Origin: CAYNOZ01 sp964398955
GTDB lineage: Archaea > Methanobacteriota_B > Thermococci > Thermococcales > CAYNOZ01
DNA: 24,646 nucleotides
Assembly (NCBI GenBank): GCA_964398955.1
Contig: CAYNOZ010000016.1
Coordinates: 1 to 24,646 of the forward strand
Reading direction: 5' to 3'
The notes below the pieces were generated by a model. It was not told the origin of the DNA. It saw only the letters and a program-made list of their open reading frames with translations, and made no database searches. How positions within the stretch are numbered: the stretch's first letter is position 1; every line of letters begins with the position of its first letter. Made by a program: the position numbers and the translations under genes. Positions 8,606 to 16,352 of this stretch are shown here, one piece after another.

Positions 8606-10241
8606 TATAGTCACCTCTGAGTGTTTTTAAGTTAATTTCTTTTGTGATACCTGGTTTTATTTGTGATTCTATGTCACAGATTTGGCCTTGAACTCTACGA
8701 TGGTTAACTACGTTGAAGTATCTCATATGGTTTATTTCTATGCCTTCATTTTCTGTTTTTAGGCCAGCTTCTTTAGAAATTTTTAAGGTTTTTTCTTTAG
8801 CTAAGTTTTTTAATTCTTCTTTACTGTATTTTTTGCCTTTTTTAACTGAGTTTTGGTTTCCGTTTACTGTTATTTTTCCTTCGGCTGTATCAATATGGAT
8901 CCCGGTTTTTATTGAAACTTTTGAAACTGCCGCTCCAACCGCTCCAGCTACATCAGAATATTCGGGTATTAGAAATTCTAAATCTACTTTTTCAGAAATT
9001 TTAGGAACTATGTATTTTGAGAGTACTCCTCCTCCTAATATTTTAATATTCTTATTTTTGTTCAAAGTTTCATGATTTCTTATAAATTTCTCTGTTTTTT
9101 CGGATAGTATTCGGCTGAATTTATGTATTATTTCGTTAGCTAATTCATCAGAATTAAATTCAGTGTTTTTAGCTAGTTTTTTGATAGCTTTCTCAGATTT
9201 TTCTCTTTCACCTTCTTTAAATTCGCCTAAGTAGTGAAGGGCATCTGTTGGGGTAGGGTATTTTCCTCCGAACGCTGCTGCTTTATCTTTTCTTCTTTTT
9301 CTTATTTTTACTTCGTTAGAGTTTACTTCTACCAAGGAGTCTCCACCTAGTGGGATGTCAACTGATTCTATTGTTGGGTAAAAGGTTTTGTAATCTGAGA
9401 TTTCTAAGTTTTCTTTTATTCTAGGTTTGTTGTTAGAGATTATTCCTAGATCTGTAGTTGTTCCGCCTATGTCAATAGCTAAAGCATTTTCTACTCCGGT
9501 TAAGGCGTACAAACCCAAGGTACTGACTGCTGGTCCTGATTTTATCGTGGAAGAAGGAATTTCAGAAGCCTTGCTCTTGTTAAGCATAGCTCCATCAGAT
9601 TTTATAAAGTATATTGGAGCTTCTATATTCAATTCTTTTAGCACTTCTTCTATATTATCAGTAAATTTTCTGAAAATTGGTTTGGTTTTAGCGTTTAGAA
9701 CAGTAGTTGAGGATCTTTTAGGGAAGTTCAGGTCTGATGAAATTTTGTTACCTTTAGAGATCGGTCTGTCATCTAATAGGTTAGCAACTTTATTCTCTAA
9801 TTCAGGATTACGGGTGGAAAATTTTCCAATAACCGCATAAGAACCTACTTCATCATCTACTTTATCTTTAAAATTTTTGACATTTTCTTTGTTAAAATCT
9901 TCAATTACTCTACCTCTATGATCAACGTATCCGTTAATTATTTCGTTGAATTCCGCGGCTTCAGCAATTTTAGGGTCTAATCCAGGTCCTGGTAATAGAA
10001 TACAACCACAGCTTTCTGTATTATTCTCAACAATTGAATTAAGAATTAAAGTTGTACCTATTACAATTCTATCTATCTTACTATCTTCGCTTTTTATATC
10101 CTTTTTTAATAATTTTAAAACCTCTTTAATACTTTTAACATCATTTGGAGAACTTGGAACTTTAGAATATGATACAACACCATTTTCAGATAATAAAACT
10201 CCGTCCGTATTAGTACCTCCAGCATCAACACCTATAAACAC
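8595..10241 (-). CDS. hyuA: Hydantoinase/oxoprolinase family protein, HyuA type
   Basis: A 548-aa ATP-dependent cyclic-amidase subunit of the ASKHA fold. Visible elements are the N-terminal phosphate loop GVDAGGTNTDG (4-14), the IKSDGAML segment (213-220), SGPAVSTLG (235-243), the second phosphate loop AIDIGGTTTDLGI (255-267) and ILGGGVLSKY (401-410). The family opens hydantoin or 5-oxoproline rings with ATP, usually with a HyuB partner; no hyuB is present in this window. The start is a GTG at 10241 with GGAGAGGTG 5 nt upstream; a longer reading adds 16 unlike residues. It is the first gene of a pair with the HDAC-like enzyme and diverges from the metallo-beta-lactamase-fold gene. Confidence 0.88.
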   Translation of the reverse strand: MFIGVDAGGTNTDGVLLSENGVVSYSKVPSSPNDVKSIKEVLKLLKKDIKSEDSKIDRIVIGTTLILNSIVENNTESCGCILLPGPGLDPKIAEAAEFNEIINGYVDHRGRVIEDFNKENVKNFKDKVDDEVGSYAVIGKFSTRNPELENKVANLLDDRPISKGNKISSDLNFPKRSSTTVLNAKTKPIFRKFTDNIEEVLKELNIEAPIYFIKSDGAMLNKSKASEIPSSTIKSGPAVSTLGLYALTGVENALAIDIGGTTTDLGIISNNKPRIKENLEISDYKTFYPTIESVDIPLGGDSLVEVNSNEVKIRKRRKDKAAAFGGKYPTPTDALHYLGEFKEGEREKSEKAIKKLAKNTEFNSDELANEIIHKFSRILSEKTEKFIRNHETLNKNKNIKILGGGVLSKYIVPKISEKVDLEFLIPEYSDVAGAVGAAVSKVSIKTGIHIDTAEGKITVNGNQNSVKKGKKYSKEELKNLAKEKTLKISKEAGLKTENEGIEINHMRYFNVVNHRRVQGQICDIESQIKPGITKEINLKTLRGDYNEN

Positions 10242-10288
10242 AATTACACCTCTCCACAAACAAAAGATAGTGAAAATCCCAAAAATCA

Positions 10289-10342
10289 CTAATATTAAAG
10301 TCTAATACTAATTCATAATTAGATTTACACATTTTTAAATCC
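10289..10342. promoter_or_regulatory. Divergent hyuA / MBL promoter region with inverted repeat
   Basis: CTAATT-CAT-AATTAG at 10308-10322 is a perfect 6-bp inverted repeat with a 3-nt spacer. On its left, on the minus strand, is a TATA-like TTTAATATTA for hyuA (about 10289-10298). On its right is TTTTTAAAT for the metallo-beta-lactamase gene (about 10333-10342). It is therefore well placed to regulate both directions. The regulator is not identifiable here. Confidence 0.4.
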
Positions 10343-10416
10343 AAAAGGTTTAGTGCCTCTAGATCTATAAACAGTTACATATTTCATGTTAAGGGTTTTG
10401 GTTTTGCGGTGTAATA

Positions 10417-11055
10417 ATGAAATTAACAATTCTTTATGATAATGAAGTCTTTTTAAATGATCTTAAGTCTGATTGGGGATTTTCCTGTTTTATTGAAAAA
10501 GAAGGAGTTCCAAATATTCTCTTTGACACTGGTGCAAACGGTTCAATACTTCTTTCAAATATGAAGAGGTTAGACGTAGAACCTAGTTCCATTGATGATG
10601 TTTTCATTTCACATTCCCATCACGATCACATAGGCGGGTTATCAAAGCTTCTAAAAGTCAATTCTAATGTAAAAATCTGGCTTCACCATCCTATAGATCG
10701 ATTTAACAGCGCTAAGAAAGTTAATGTGTTAAGCAGTTCAACTAAGATTTATGAAGGTGTTTGGTCTACTGGAGAATTGGAAGGAATTGAGCAGTCTCTT
10801 TGTGTTGAAACTGGAAAAGGGGTATTGGTAATAACTGGTTGTTCGCATCCGAAGATGGAGAGTATATTAGGTAGTTGTTCTCGTTTTGGATCTTTATATG
10901 GGATTGTTGGAGGTTTGCACGGTACTAGGCCTAAGCATTTAAGGGATTTGGATTTTGTTTGCCCTACTCATTGTACTAAGTACAAGGAGCAGATGAAGAA
11001 GGTTTTTAGTGATAGGTTTGTTGAGGGTGGTGTTGGAAGGGTTATTGAAATATGA
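10417..11055 (+). CDS. Metallo-beta-lactamase-fold hydrolase, MJ0301-like
   Basis: A 212-aa metal-dependent hydrolase. The HXHXDH metal site is SHSHHDHIGG (H66, H68, D70, H71). Further candidate ligands are in TGCSHPK, GGLHGT and PTHCT. The overall layout, including the late GGLHGT and the C-terminal CTKYKEQ segment, resembles archaeal proteins annotated as 7,8-dihydropterin-6-methyl-4-(beta-D-ribofuranosyl)-aminobenzene-5'-phosphate synthase-like. The real substrate is not known, and it is somewhat shorter than that group. The ATG follows GCGGTG. Its codons stay T- and G-ending to the stop, opposite in trend to the long neighbouring genes, which may indicate separate ancestry or a local strand effect. 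Confidence 0.85.
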   Translation: MKLTILYDNEVFLNDLKSDWGFSCFIEKEGVPNILFDTGANGSILLSNMKRLDVEPSSIDDVFISHSHHDHIGGLSKLLKVNSNVKIWLHHPIDRFNSAKKVNVLSSSTKIYEGVWSTGELEGIEQSLCVETGKGVLVITGCSHPKMESILGSCSRFGSLYGIVGGLHGTRPKHLRDLDFVCPTHCTKYKEQMKKVFSDRFVEGGVGRVIEI

Positions 11056-11184
11056 TTTTTTATGTGTTTGGTTTTTTTCTGCATGATTTACTATTTTTTT
11101 TATGGATTTTTGAATTTTTTTTAGTTTTCCTTTTTTGTGATCGAAAGGTTTAAATAGGATTTCTATTGATTTTTGTTTGGTATT

Positions 11185-11304
11185 ATGAACTGGGACTATG
11201 CGTTTTTGGTTGCCTTGAGTGGTTTGAGATTGAGGGGAGAGGTTAGTCCTAGGTCTGTTGTAGTTAATTCTGAGCATCCTTTTCATCCTAAGTGTGTTAA
11301 TTGA
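11185..11304 (+). CDS. Possible 39-aa small protein, or a structured RNA at the same place
   Basis: TTTAAATA at 11149-11156 lies about 32 nt before an ATG, giving an almost leaderless transcript. The frame starts MNWDYAFLVALSGLRLRGEV and ends HPFHPKCVN, with one cysteine and two histidines near the end. I recognise no family. Because this GC island stands out from its AT-rich surroundings, a non-coding RNA is an equally good explanation. A T-tract at about 11341-11347 could end the transcript. Confidence 0.3.
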   Translation: MNWDYAFLVALSGLRLRGEVSPRSVVVNSEHPFHPKCVN

Positions 11305-11473
11305 TCTTTGGGAGTTGCTTGTCCAGGTGGCTTCTAAGATTTTTTTGGTTTTTGATATTGTTTGGGTCATGTTTTCATGATTATGAATATTCTCTGTTTT
11401 TGTTTCCATTAGATTGCTTTATATCTATTTATTTCATGTTTTATTTGTTTTAAGAACTTTATTAGTCAAAAGA

Positions 11474-11481
11474 TTTATAAG
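11474..11481 (+). promoter_or_regulatory. TATA box of the YfcC-family gene
   Basis: TTTATAAG in a good AT context, predicting a transcript start near 11503 and a leader of about 50 nt. The surrounding 14-mer is identical to that before the 87-aa gene. Confidence 0.45.
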
Positions 11482-11554
11482 TTAGAGTTGGTTTTTTATT
11501 TAATGTCTTCAGATTAAGAATTTTTGATAAAATGACAATATAGGTGATTATGAT

Positions 11555-12970
11555 ATGGGAATAGCAGAATTTATGGAAAAAGTCGGAGAGAAGATACCAC
11601 ACCCATATGTTCTAATATTGGGTGTAATGTTACTAGCCTCTGTGGCAACTTACGTAGTACCAGCTGGTCAGTACGCTCGAGTAGAAGATCCTGAAACAGG
11701 CAGAATGGCAGTGGAACCAGGTTCATACGAACAAGTAGACCAGCAACCTGTAGGTCCAGGACAAATCGCGATGTCCTTTATAAACGGTTTTATTCAATCA
11801 GCAAACATAATAGTATTAGTATTTGTTGCAGGAGGATCTATATGGACAATCAGATCCACAGGCGCCATAAAGGGGGGATTAGCCTGGGCCATTGAACGAG
11901 TGGGAGGAACCAATAAAGAATACCTGATACTAGCAGGAATACCACTCTTCTTCGGGATACTAGGAGGAACCATAGGTACCTATGAAAGTGTTATAGTATT
12001 CATCCCTATACTTGTAATGTTATCCCTATCGCTCGGATACGATGCAGTAGTAGGGTTAAGTTTAGGTTTATTAGGGGTGGCAGCAGGATTCGCATCAGCT
12101 CCTCTGAATCCTTTCACAGTCGGTATAGCACAGTCAATAGCAGGATTACCTGCATTCTCAGGCATGTGGTATCGATGGATTTTCTGGGGAGTTTCTATGA
12201 CAGTAACGATCGGTTATATAATATGGTACGCCAGAAGGGTTAAAAAAGATCCATCAAAAAGCGTGGTATCAGATATAGATTATAGCGAATACGAGATGGA
12301 TGAAGATCCTACTGAAATAGAGCTAACAAGAAGACATAAGATGGTACTAGCAGTATTTGGGATAGCTATAGCTTATATGATATTTGGAGTAATTCAACAA
12401 GGATGGTGGATCAATGAAGTAGCAGGATTATTCTTTGTATTAACGTGGGCAGCAGGTTTAACATATGGTTACAGTCTTTCAGAAACAGCTGAAGAATTTG
12501 TGAAGGGATTAGAGTTTATAGCATTTGCGGCAGTAATTGTAGGAGTAGCAAGATCTATAGCAGTTGTTATGGAACAGGGAATGATAATGGATACCGTAGT
12601 AAGAGGACTTGTAACTCCTTTAGTAGGTATGCCGGACATAGTTGCAGCAGCACTATTCGTACCTGTGCAAACAATAATAAACTTCTTCATACCATCAGGA
12701 AGCGGACAAGCATTAGTAACAACACCAATAACAGCACCAATGGCGGATATAATAGGAATACCAAGACAAGTAATAGTACTAGCATACCAATATGGAGACG
12801 GATTCTCAAACATGTTCCTACCAACCCTAGGAGCAACAATGGGAATGATATCAGTAGCAGACGTACCATACGACAGATGGATAGCATTCGCCTGGAAAAT
12901 ACTACTACTACAACTTATAGTAGGAATAATCTCAGTATCACTAGCCGTAGTAATCGGACTAGGACCATAA
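11555..12970 (+). CDS. YfcC-family membrane carrier (amino acid or C4-dicarboxylate type)
   Basis: A 471-aa polytopic inner-membrane protein with about twelve hydrophobic segments, normal for the YfcC/DcuC superfamily. Signature stretches are IPHPYVLILGVML with VVPAGQY near the N-terminus, GGTIGTYESVIVF and APLNPFTVGIAQ in the first half, then FIPSGSGQA, TPITAPMADIIG and VLAYQYGDGFSN in the second half. Relatives are predicted to move amino acids, dipeptides or C4-dicarboxylates; the substrate is unproven. The ribosome site AGGTGAT precedes the ATG. The D-aminoacylase and M20 peptidase genes immediately downstream suggest that it imports an acylated or modified amino acid. T-ending codons are common at the start and nearly absent at the end. 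Confidence 0.92.
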   Translation: MGIAEFMEKVGEKIPHPYVLILGVMLLASVATYVVPAGQYARVEDPETGRMAVEPGSYEQVDQQPVGPGQIAMSFINGFIQSANIIVLVFVAGGSIWTIRSTGAIKGGLAWAIERVGGTNKEYLILAGIPLFFGILGGTIGTYESVIVFIPILVMLSLSLGYDAVVGLSLGLLGVAAGFASAPLNPFTVGIAQSIAGLPAFSGMWYRWIFWGVSMTVTIGYIIWYARRVKKDPSKSVVSDIDYSEYEMDEDPTEIELTRRHKMVLAVFGIAIAYMIFGVIQQGWWINEVAGLFFVLTWAAGLTYGYSLSETAEEFVKGLEFIAFAAVIVGVARSIAVVMEQGMIMDTVVRGLVTPLVGMPDIVAAALFVPVQTIINFFIPSGSGQALVTTPITAPMADIIGIPRQVIVLAYQYGDGFSNMFLPTLGATMGMISVADVPYDRWIAFAWKILLLQLIVGIISVSLAVVIGLGP

Positions 12971-12981
12971 ACCAAAAACAC

Positions 12982-12987
12982 TTTTTT
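12982..12987 (+). terminator. T-tract after the YfcC-family gene
   Basis: Six T about 12 nt past the stop. A TATA-like CTTATAAAAATT near 13008-13017 follows, so the next gene may have its own start as well as read-through. Confidence 0.3.
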
Positions 12988-13034
12988 CATCTTATTCTTT
13001 ACTTATTCTTATAAAAATTAATAGAAGTGGAAAG

Positions 13035-14654
13035 ATGAACCAAATCAAAATAAAAAATGGCAAAATTTTAGATGGAACAGGAAATCCATGGTACAAATCC
13101 ACCATAACCATAAAGAAAAATAAAATCGAAAAAATCGGAGAAAATAAAGAAGAAACAGATAAAGTAATAGATGCAGAAGGAAAATTTGTAGCTCCAGGTT
13201 TCATAGACCTACACAGCCATTCTGATCTAATAGCACCATATAAACCAGAATTAAAACCAAAAGTAATGCAAGGAATAACAACCGAAATCACAGGAAATTG
13301 CGGTATAGGACTAGCACCTGTAAACGAAAAATTTAAAGAAGAACTAAAAGACTATCTATCATCATTTTCAGAAGTTAACAAAATAAATTGGAAATGGAAT
13401 ACCCTAGAGGAGTACATGAACTACTTAGAAAAACTTAAAACAACCACCAATCTAGCTTACTTAATACCGCACGGAACCCTAAGACTATCAGTAATGGGAT
13501 TTAAAGACAGAGAACCTAAAGATTCAGAATTAAGAAAAATGAAAGAAATAATACAAGAAGGAATGAATGAAGGTTTCTTCGGAATAAGCACAGGATTAGA
13601 ATACCCTCCAGGATCATTCAGTAACACAGAAGAACTAATAGAACTAACCAAAAAAATTAAAGAAAATAACGGATACTACGCCTCTCACATGAGAAGTGAA
13701 AGCAAAAATGTATTAAAATCCATTAAAGAAGTAATCAAAATTTCGGAAAAAGCAAATGTACCAGCACAAGTCTCACATTTAAAGGCAGAAGGAAAAGATG
13801 TATGGGGATATTCAAAAAAGATGAAAGAACTAATAGACAAAACACGAGAAAAAAACGACGTAAAATGCGACCTATACCCATATAAATCATTCAGCACAAA
13901 CTTCGCTTCAATACTACCAGACTGGGCGCAAGACGGAACAAGTGAAGACATAGTAAACAGACTCAAAAACTCTGAAAAAAGAAAAAAAATAATAAAAGAC
14001 ATAAAAAACGATAACATGAACTGGAACCCAATTAAAACAACAGGATGGAGCAATATAAGAGTAACAGGCCTAAAAAGTGAAAAATACAGACCCCACGATA
14101 GATCATCAATCCAAGAAATATCTGAAAAAACAAACAAAGGCCCATACGAAACAGCCTTCGACATTCTAATCAAAGAAAAAAGTGGAGGAATAATGATAGG
14201 AAACTCAATGAGTGAAAAAGATATAAAAAACATATTACAATACCAATACACCTCCATCTGCACAGACGGACTAGACATAGGTAAAAACCCACATCCAAGA
14301 CTATACGGATCATTCCCCAAAGTAATACAAGAATACGCACTCAAAAAGAACTACATAAACATAGAAGAAGCAATAAGAAAAATGACATCACTACCCGCCC
14401 AAAGACTTGGACTAAAAAAAGGAATAATAGCCGAAGACTACGACGCAGATATCACAATATTCAACCCAAAAACAATCAAAGACAAATCATCATTCAAAAA
14501 ACCAAGAAAATACCCAAAAGGAATAGAACACGTAATAATAAATGGCGAAATAGCAGTGAAAAACGGAGAATACACCAAACAAAAACCAGGAAAAATATTG
14601 AAAAATAAAAGAAACCAACCAAAAAAACAAAAAACAGAAAATAAAGAACTATAA
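13035..14654 (+). CDS. N-acyl-D-amino-acid deacylase family amidohydrolase (D-aminoacylase-like)
   Basis: A 539-aa cytoplasmic zinc amidohydrolase that, in known members, removes the acyl group from N-acyl-D-amino acids. The metal and active-site residues of the family are all visible: H60 and H62 (DLHSHSD), C89 (EITGNCGIG), H218 (YYASHMRSE), H248 (VSHLKAEG) and D411 (CTDGLD). The N-terminal GKILDGTG beta-domain and the late TSLPAQRLGL segment are also typical. The ATG at 13035 has only a short AGTGGA before it, and the TATA box at about 13010 would give a nearly leaderless message. It lies 64 nt after the carrier and 49 nt before the M20 gene. Substrate specificity is inferred from the family only. 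Confidence 0.92.
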   Translation: MNQIKIKNGKILDGTGNPWYKSTITIKKNKIEKIGENKEETDKVIDAEGKFVAPGFIDLHSHSDLIAPYKPELKPKVMQGITTEITGNCGIGLAPVNEKFKEELKDYLSSFSEVNKINWKWNTLEEYMNYLEKLKTTTNLAYLIPHGTLRLSVMGFKDREPKDSELRKMKEIIQEGMNEGFFGISTGLEYPPGSFSNTEELIELTKKIKENNGYYASHMRSESKNVLKSIKEVIKISEKANVPAQVSHLKAEGKDVWGYSKKMKELIDKTREKNDVKCDLYPYKSFSTNFASILPDWAQDGTSEDIVNRLKNSEKRKKIIKDIKNDNMNWNPIKTTGWSNIRVTGLKSEKYRPHDRSSIQEISEKTNKGPYETAFDILIKEKSGGIMIGNSMSEKDIKNILQYQYTSICTDGLDIGKNPHPRLYGSFPKVIQEYALKKNYINIEEAIRKMTSLPAQRLGLKKGIIAEDYDADITIFNPKTIKDKSSFKKPRKYPKGIEHVIINGEIAVKNGEYTKQKPGKILKNKRNQPKKQKTENKEL

Positions 14655-14680
14655 TAAATAAAAACCACTTTTATCCATAT

Positions 14681-14692
14681 TTTTACGTAAAA
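14681..14692. promoter_or_regulatory. Perfect 12-bp palindrome before the M20 gene
   Basis: TTTTACGTAAAA reads the same on both strands and lies 11 nt before the M20 start codon, touching its ribosome site (AAAAGGGA). It may be an operator or a translational control hairpin. It could also be chance in AT-rich DNA. Confidence 0.3.
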
Positions 14693-14703
14693 GGGATGTT
14701 AAA

Positions 14704-15972
14704 ATGAAAGAAGAATTAACCAATAAAGTTCTGAAGAGAGCAGAAGAACTAGAAGATCAAATAATAAAATCAAGAAGAAAAATTCACCAAAACCCAGAAT
14801 TAAGTTACGAAGAAAAAGAAACATCAGAATATATAATAAAAAAATTAAAAGAATTAGAAGTTCCTCACGAAAGTAATTACGGAAACTTAGAAGACATAAA
14901 AAAAGAACTCAAAGACCTAGGAATAGAATTTAATGACAAAATGGGGTCATATGGAGTATTAGGAACAATAAAAGGGAAAAAATCAGGAAAAACAGTACTA
15001 CTAAGAGCAGACATGGATGCCCTACCCATCAAAGAATCTAATGAAGAAACCCATCTACCGAAGAAAAAAGGATTTAGATCAAAAAAAGAAGGTTTAATGC
15101 ACGCCTGCGGCCATGACGCACACACCGCAATGCTACTAGGAGCAACCAAAATAATCAACGAAATAAAAGACCAATTCAATGGAGAGATCAAGGTACTTTT
15201 CCAACCAGCAGAAGAAAAAGGAAATGGAGCAAAGATAATGAAAAAAGCAGGCGTACTCAACGACGTAGATGCTGTATATGGTTTACATGTATGGTCAAAC
15301 CTTCAAAAAGGAAAAATAGAAATCAACGAAGGTCCAATGATGGCGTCAGACGATATGATAAAAATCACAGTGAAGGGTGGAGGAGGACACGGATCAACAC
15401 CCCACGAAACCAAAGACCCCATCTCAACCTCATTCGACATAGTAAATACCATATACAAATATCTAAATCGAGAAATAGACACAAGAAACCCATCAGTTTT
15501 CACAGTAACCAAATTCCAAGGAGGATCAACATGGAACGTAATACCAAACGAAGTAGAAATGGAAGGCACAATAAGAACATTCGACCCTGAAGTACGGAAA
15601 AAAATAGTTAAAAGAGCAAAAGAAATAGGAAACGCAATATCAGAATTAAATAACCTAGAATTCGATTTTGAAGATATTTACCTAGACCCGCCAGTAGTAA
15701 ACACCGAAAAAGAAGCGAAAATAGCTAGAAAAGCAGCGAAAAAAATAGTGAAAGAAGAAAATGTCATAACAAACCCACCATCTATGGGGGCAGAAGACTT
15801 CGCCCACTACCTAACCGACAAACCAGGAGCATTTATTAAAATAGGATCAAAAAACCCAGAAAAAAACATCAGCGGACCTCATCACAACGAAAAATTCGAC
15901 TTAGACGAATCAATCCTAAAAAACGGAACAGCACTTTACGTACTAACAGCTCTAGAATTTTTAGAAACATAA
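14704..15972 (+). CDS. M20-family amidohydrolase/aminoacylase
   Basis: A 422-aa metal-dependent hydrolase of the M20D (aminoacylase/IAA-amino-acid hydrolase) group. It cuts the amide bond of N-acyl or conjugated amino acids. Visible are RKIHQNPELSYEE, ADMDALPI, the metal site MHACGHDAH (C135, H137), the catalytic and metal-binding acidic pair in PAEEKGNGA (E170, E171), LHVW (H195), the dimerisation domain beginning after MASDD, and late GAEDFAHY and GPHHNEKF. Compared with usual members it seems to carry about 20 extra residues near 52-70 (KKLKELEV then KKELKDLGIE), which may be a small internal duplication. It is the last gene of the carrier-deacylase set. T-ending codons become rare in the second half. 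Confidence 0.93.
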   Translation: MKEELTNKVLKRAEELEDQIIKSRRKIHQNPELSYEEKETSEYIIKKLKELEVPHESNYGNLEDIKKELKDLGIEFNDKMGSYGVLGTIKGKKSGKTVLLRADMDALPIKESNEETHLPKKKGFRSKKEGLMHACGHDAHTAMLLGATKIINEIKDQFNGEIKVLFQPAEEKGNGAKIMKKAGVLNDVDAVYGLHVWSNLQKGKIEINEGPMMASDDMIKITVKGGGGHGSTPHETKDPISTSFDIVNTIYKYLNREIDTRNPSVFTVTKFQGGSTWNVIPNEVEMEGTIRTFDPEVRKKIVKRAKEIGNAISELNNLEFDFEDIYLDPPVVNTEKEAKIARKAAKKIVKEENVITNPPSMGAEDFAHYLTDKPGAFIKIGSKNPEKNISGPHHNEKFDLDESILKNGTALYVLTALEFLET

Positions 15973-16065
15973 AAACTGTAATTCCTTTAATTTAATATTT
16001 TAGTCAATTCTATTACTTTAATTAAGTTATTGTTAGATTTAAGATAATAATTATTTTTTAAAGTC

Positions 16066-16254
16066 TTAAGATTTTACTTCTCCGTACCAATATCCTAGAG
16101 CTACTAATATGATTCCTAGTAAGGATATTGAGTAGGGAGTTACTCCTATGGATTTGGTGGATATGATTGTTGAGAATATTATTCTTAGGATAAGTGATAT
16201 TGATAATAAGGACCATCCTATCATTCTTAGCTTCTGCCAAGTGTATTTCTTCAC
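16066..16254 (-). CDS. Small membrane protein, 62 aa
   Basis: No family is recognised. There are two hydrophobic helices at about residues 11-30 and 38-57, with a charged N-terminus (MKKYTWQKLR) and a short charged tail (YGEVKS). The start is a GTG at 16254 with GGTGA 5 nt upstream, and a TATA-like TTTTTAAATA near 16285-16294. It follows the MgtC-like gene on the same strand. The overlapping alternative frame lacks both a hydrophobic pattern and a ribosome site. Confidence 0.6.
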   Translation of the reverse strand: MKKYTWQKLRMIGWSLLSISLILRIIFSTIISTKSIGVTPYSISLLGIILVALGYWYGEVKS

Positions 16255-16352
16255 TTTTTCACCGTTTTCTTTGCTTATAATTTTCTTTATTTAAAAATTG
16301 TTGATTTTTCATATTTTGGGTATTGGGTTGTTTAAGGGGTTATTTTTTGGTT

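Larger units (their letters stand above)
11056..11554. other. Long T/G-rich intergenic stretch with one possible small transcript
   Basis: About 500 nt between two rightward genes. It starts with T-tracts, probably terminating the metallo-beta-lactamase gene. From about 11149 to 11340 the G content is clearly higher than around it, and this part carries a TATA box and a 39-codon reading frame listed separately. T-rich sequence follows at 11340-11350, then the promoter of the YfcC-family gene near 11474. A minus-strand reading frame of 156 codons crosses it but overlaps the conserved end of the preceding gene and looks unlike a protein. Confidence 0.5.

Noticed and set aside
10939..11409. 156-codon minus-strand frame after the MBL gene
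   Set aside because: It overlaps the conserved C-terminus of the MBL-fold protein and its composition is N/K/T/Q-rich with no hydrophobic core. No ribosome site was seen. It probably reflects the T/G skew of the + strand.
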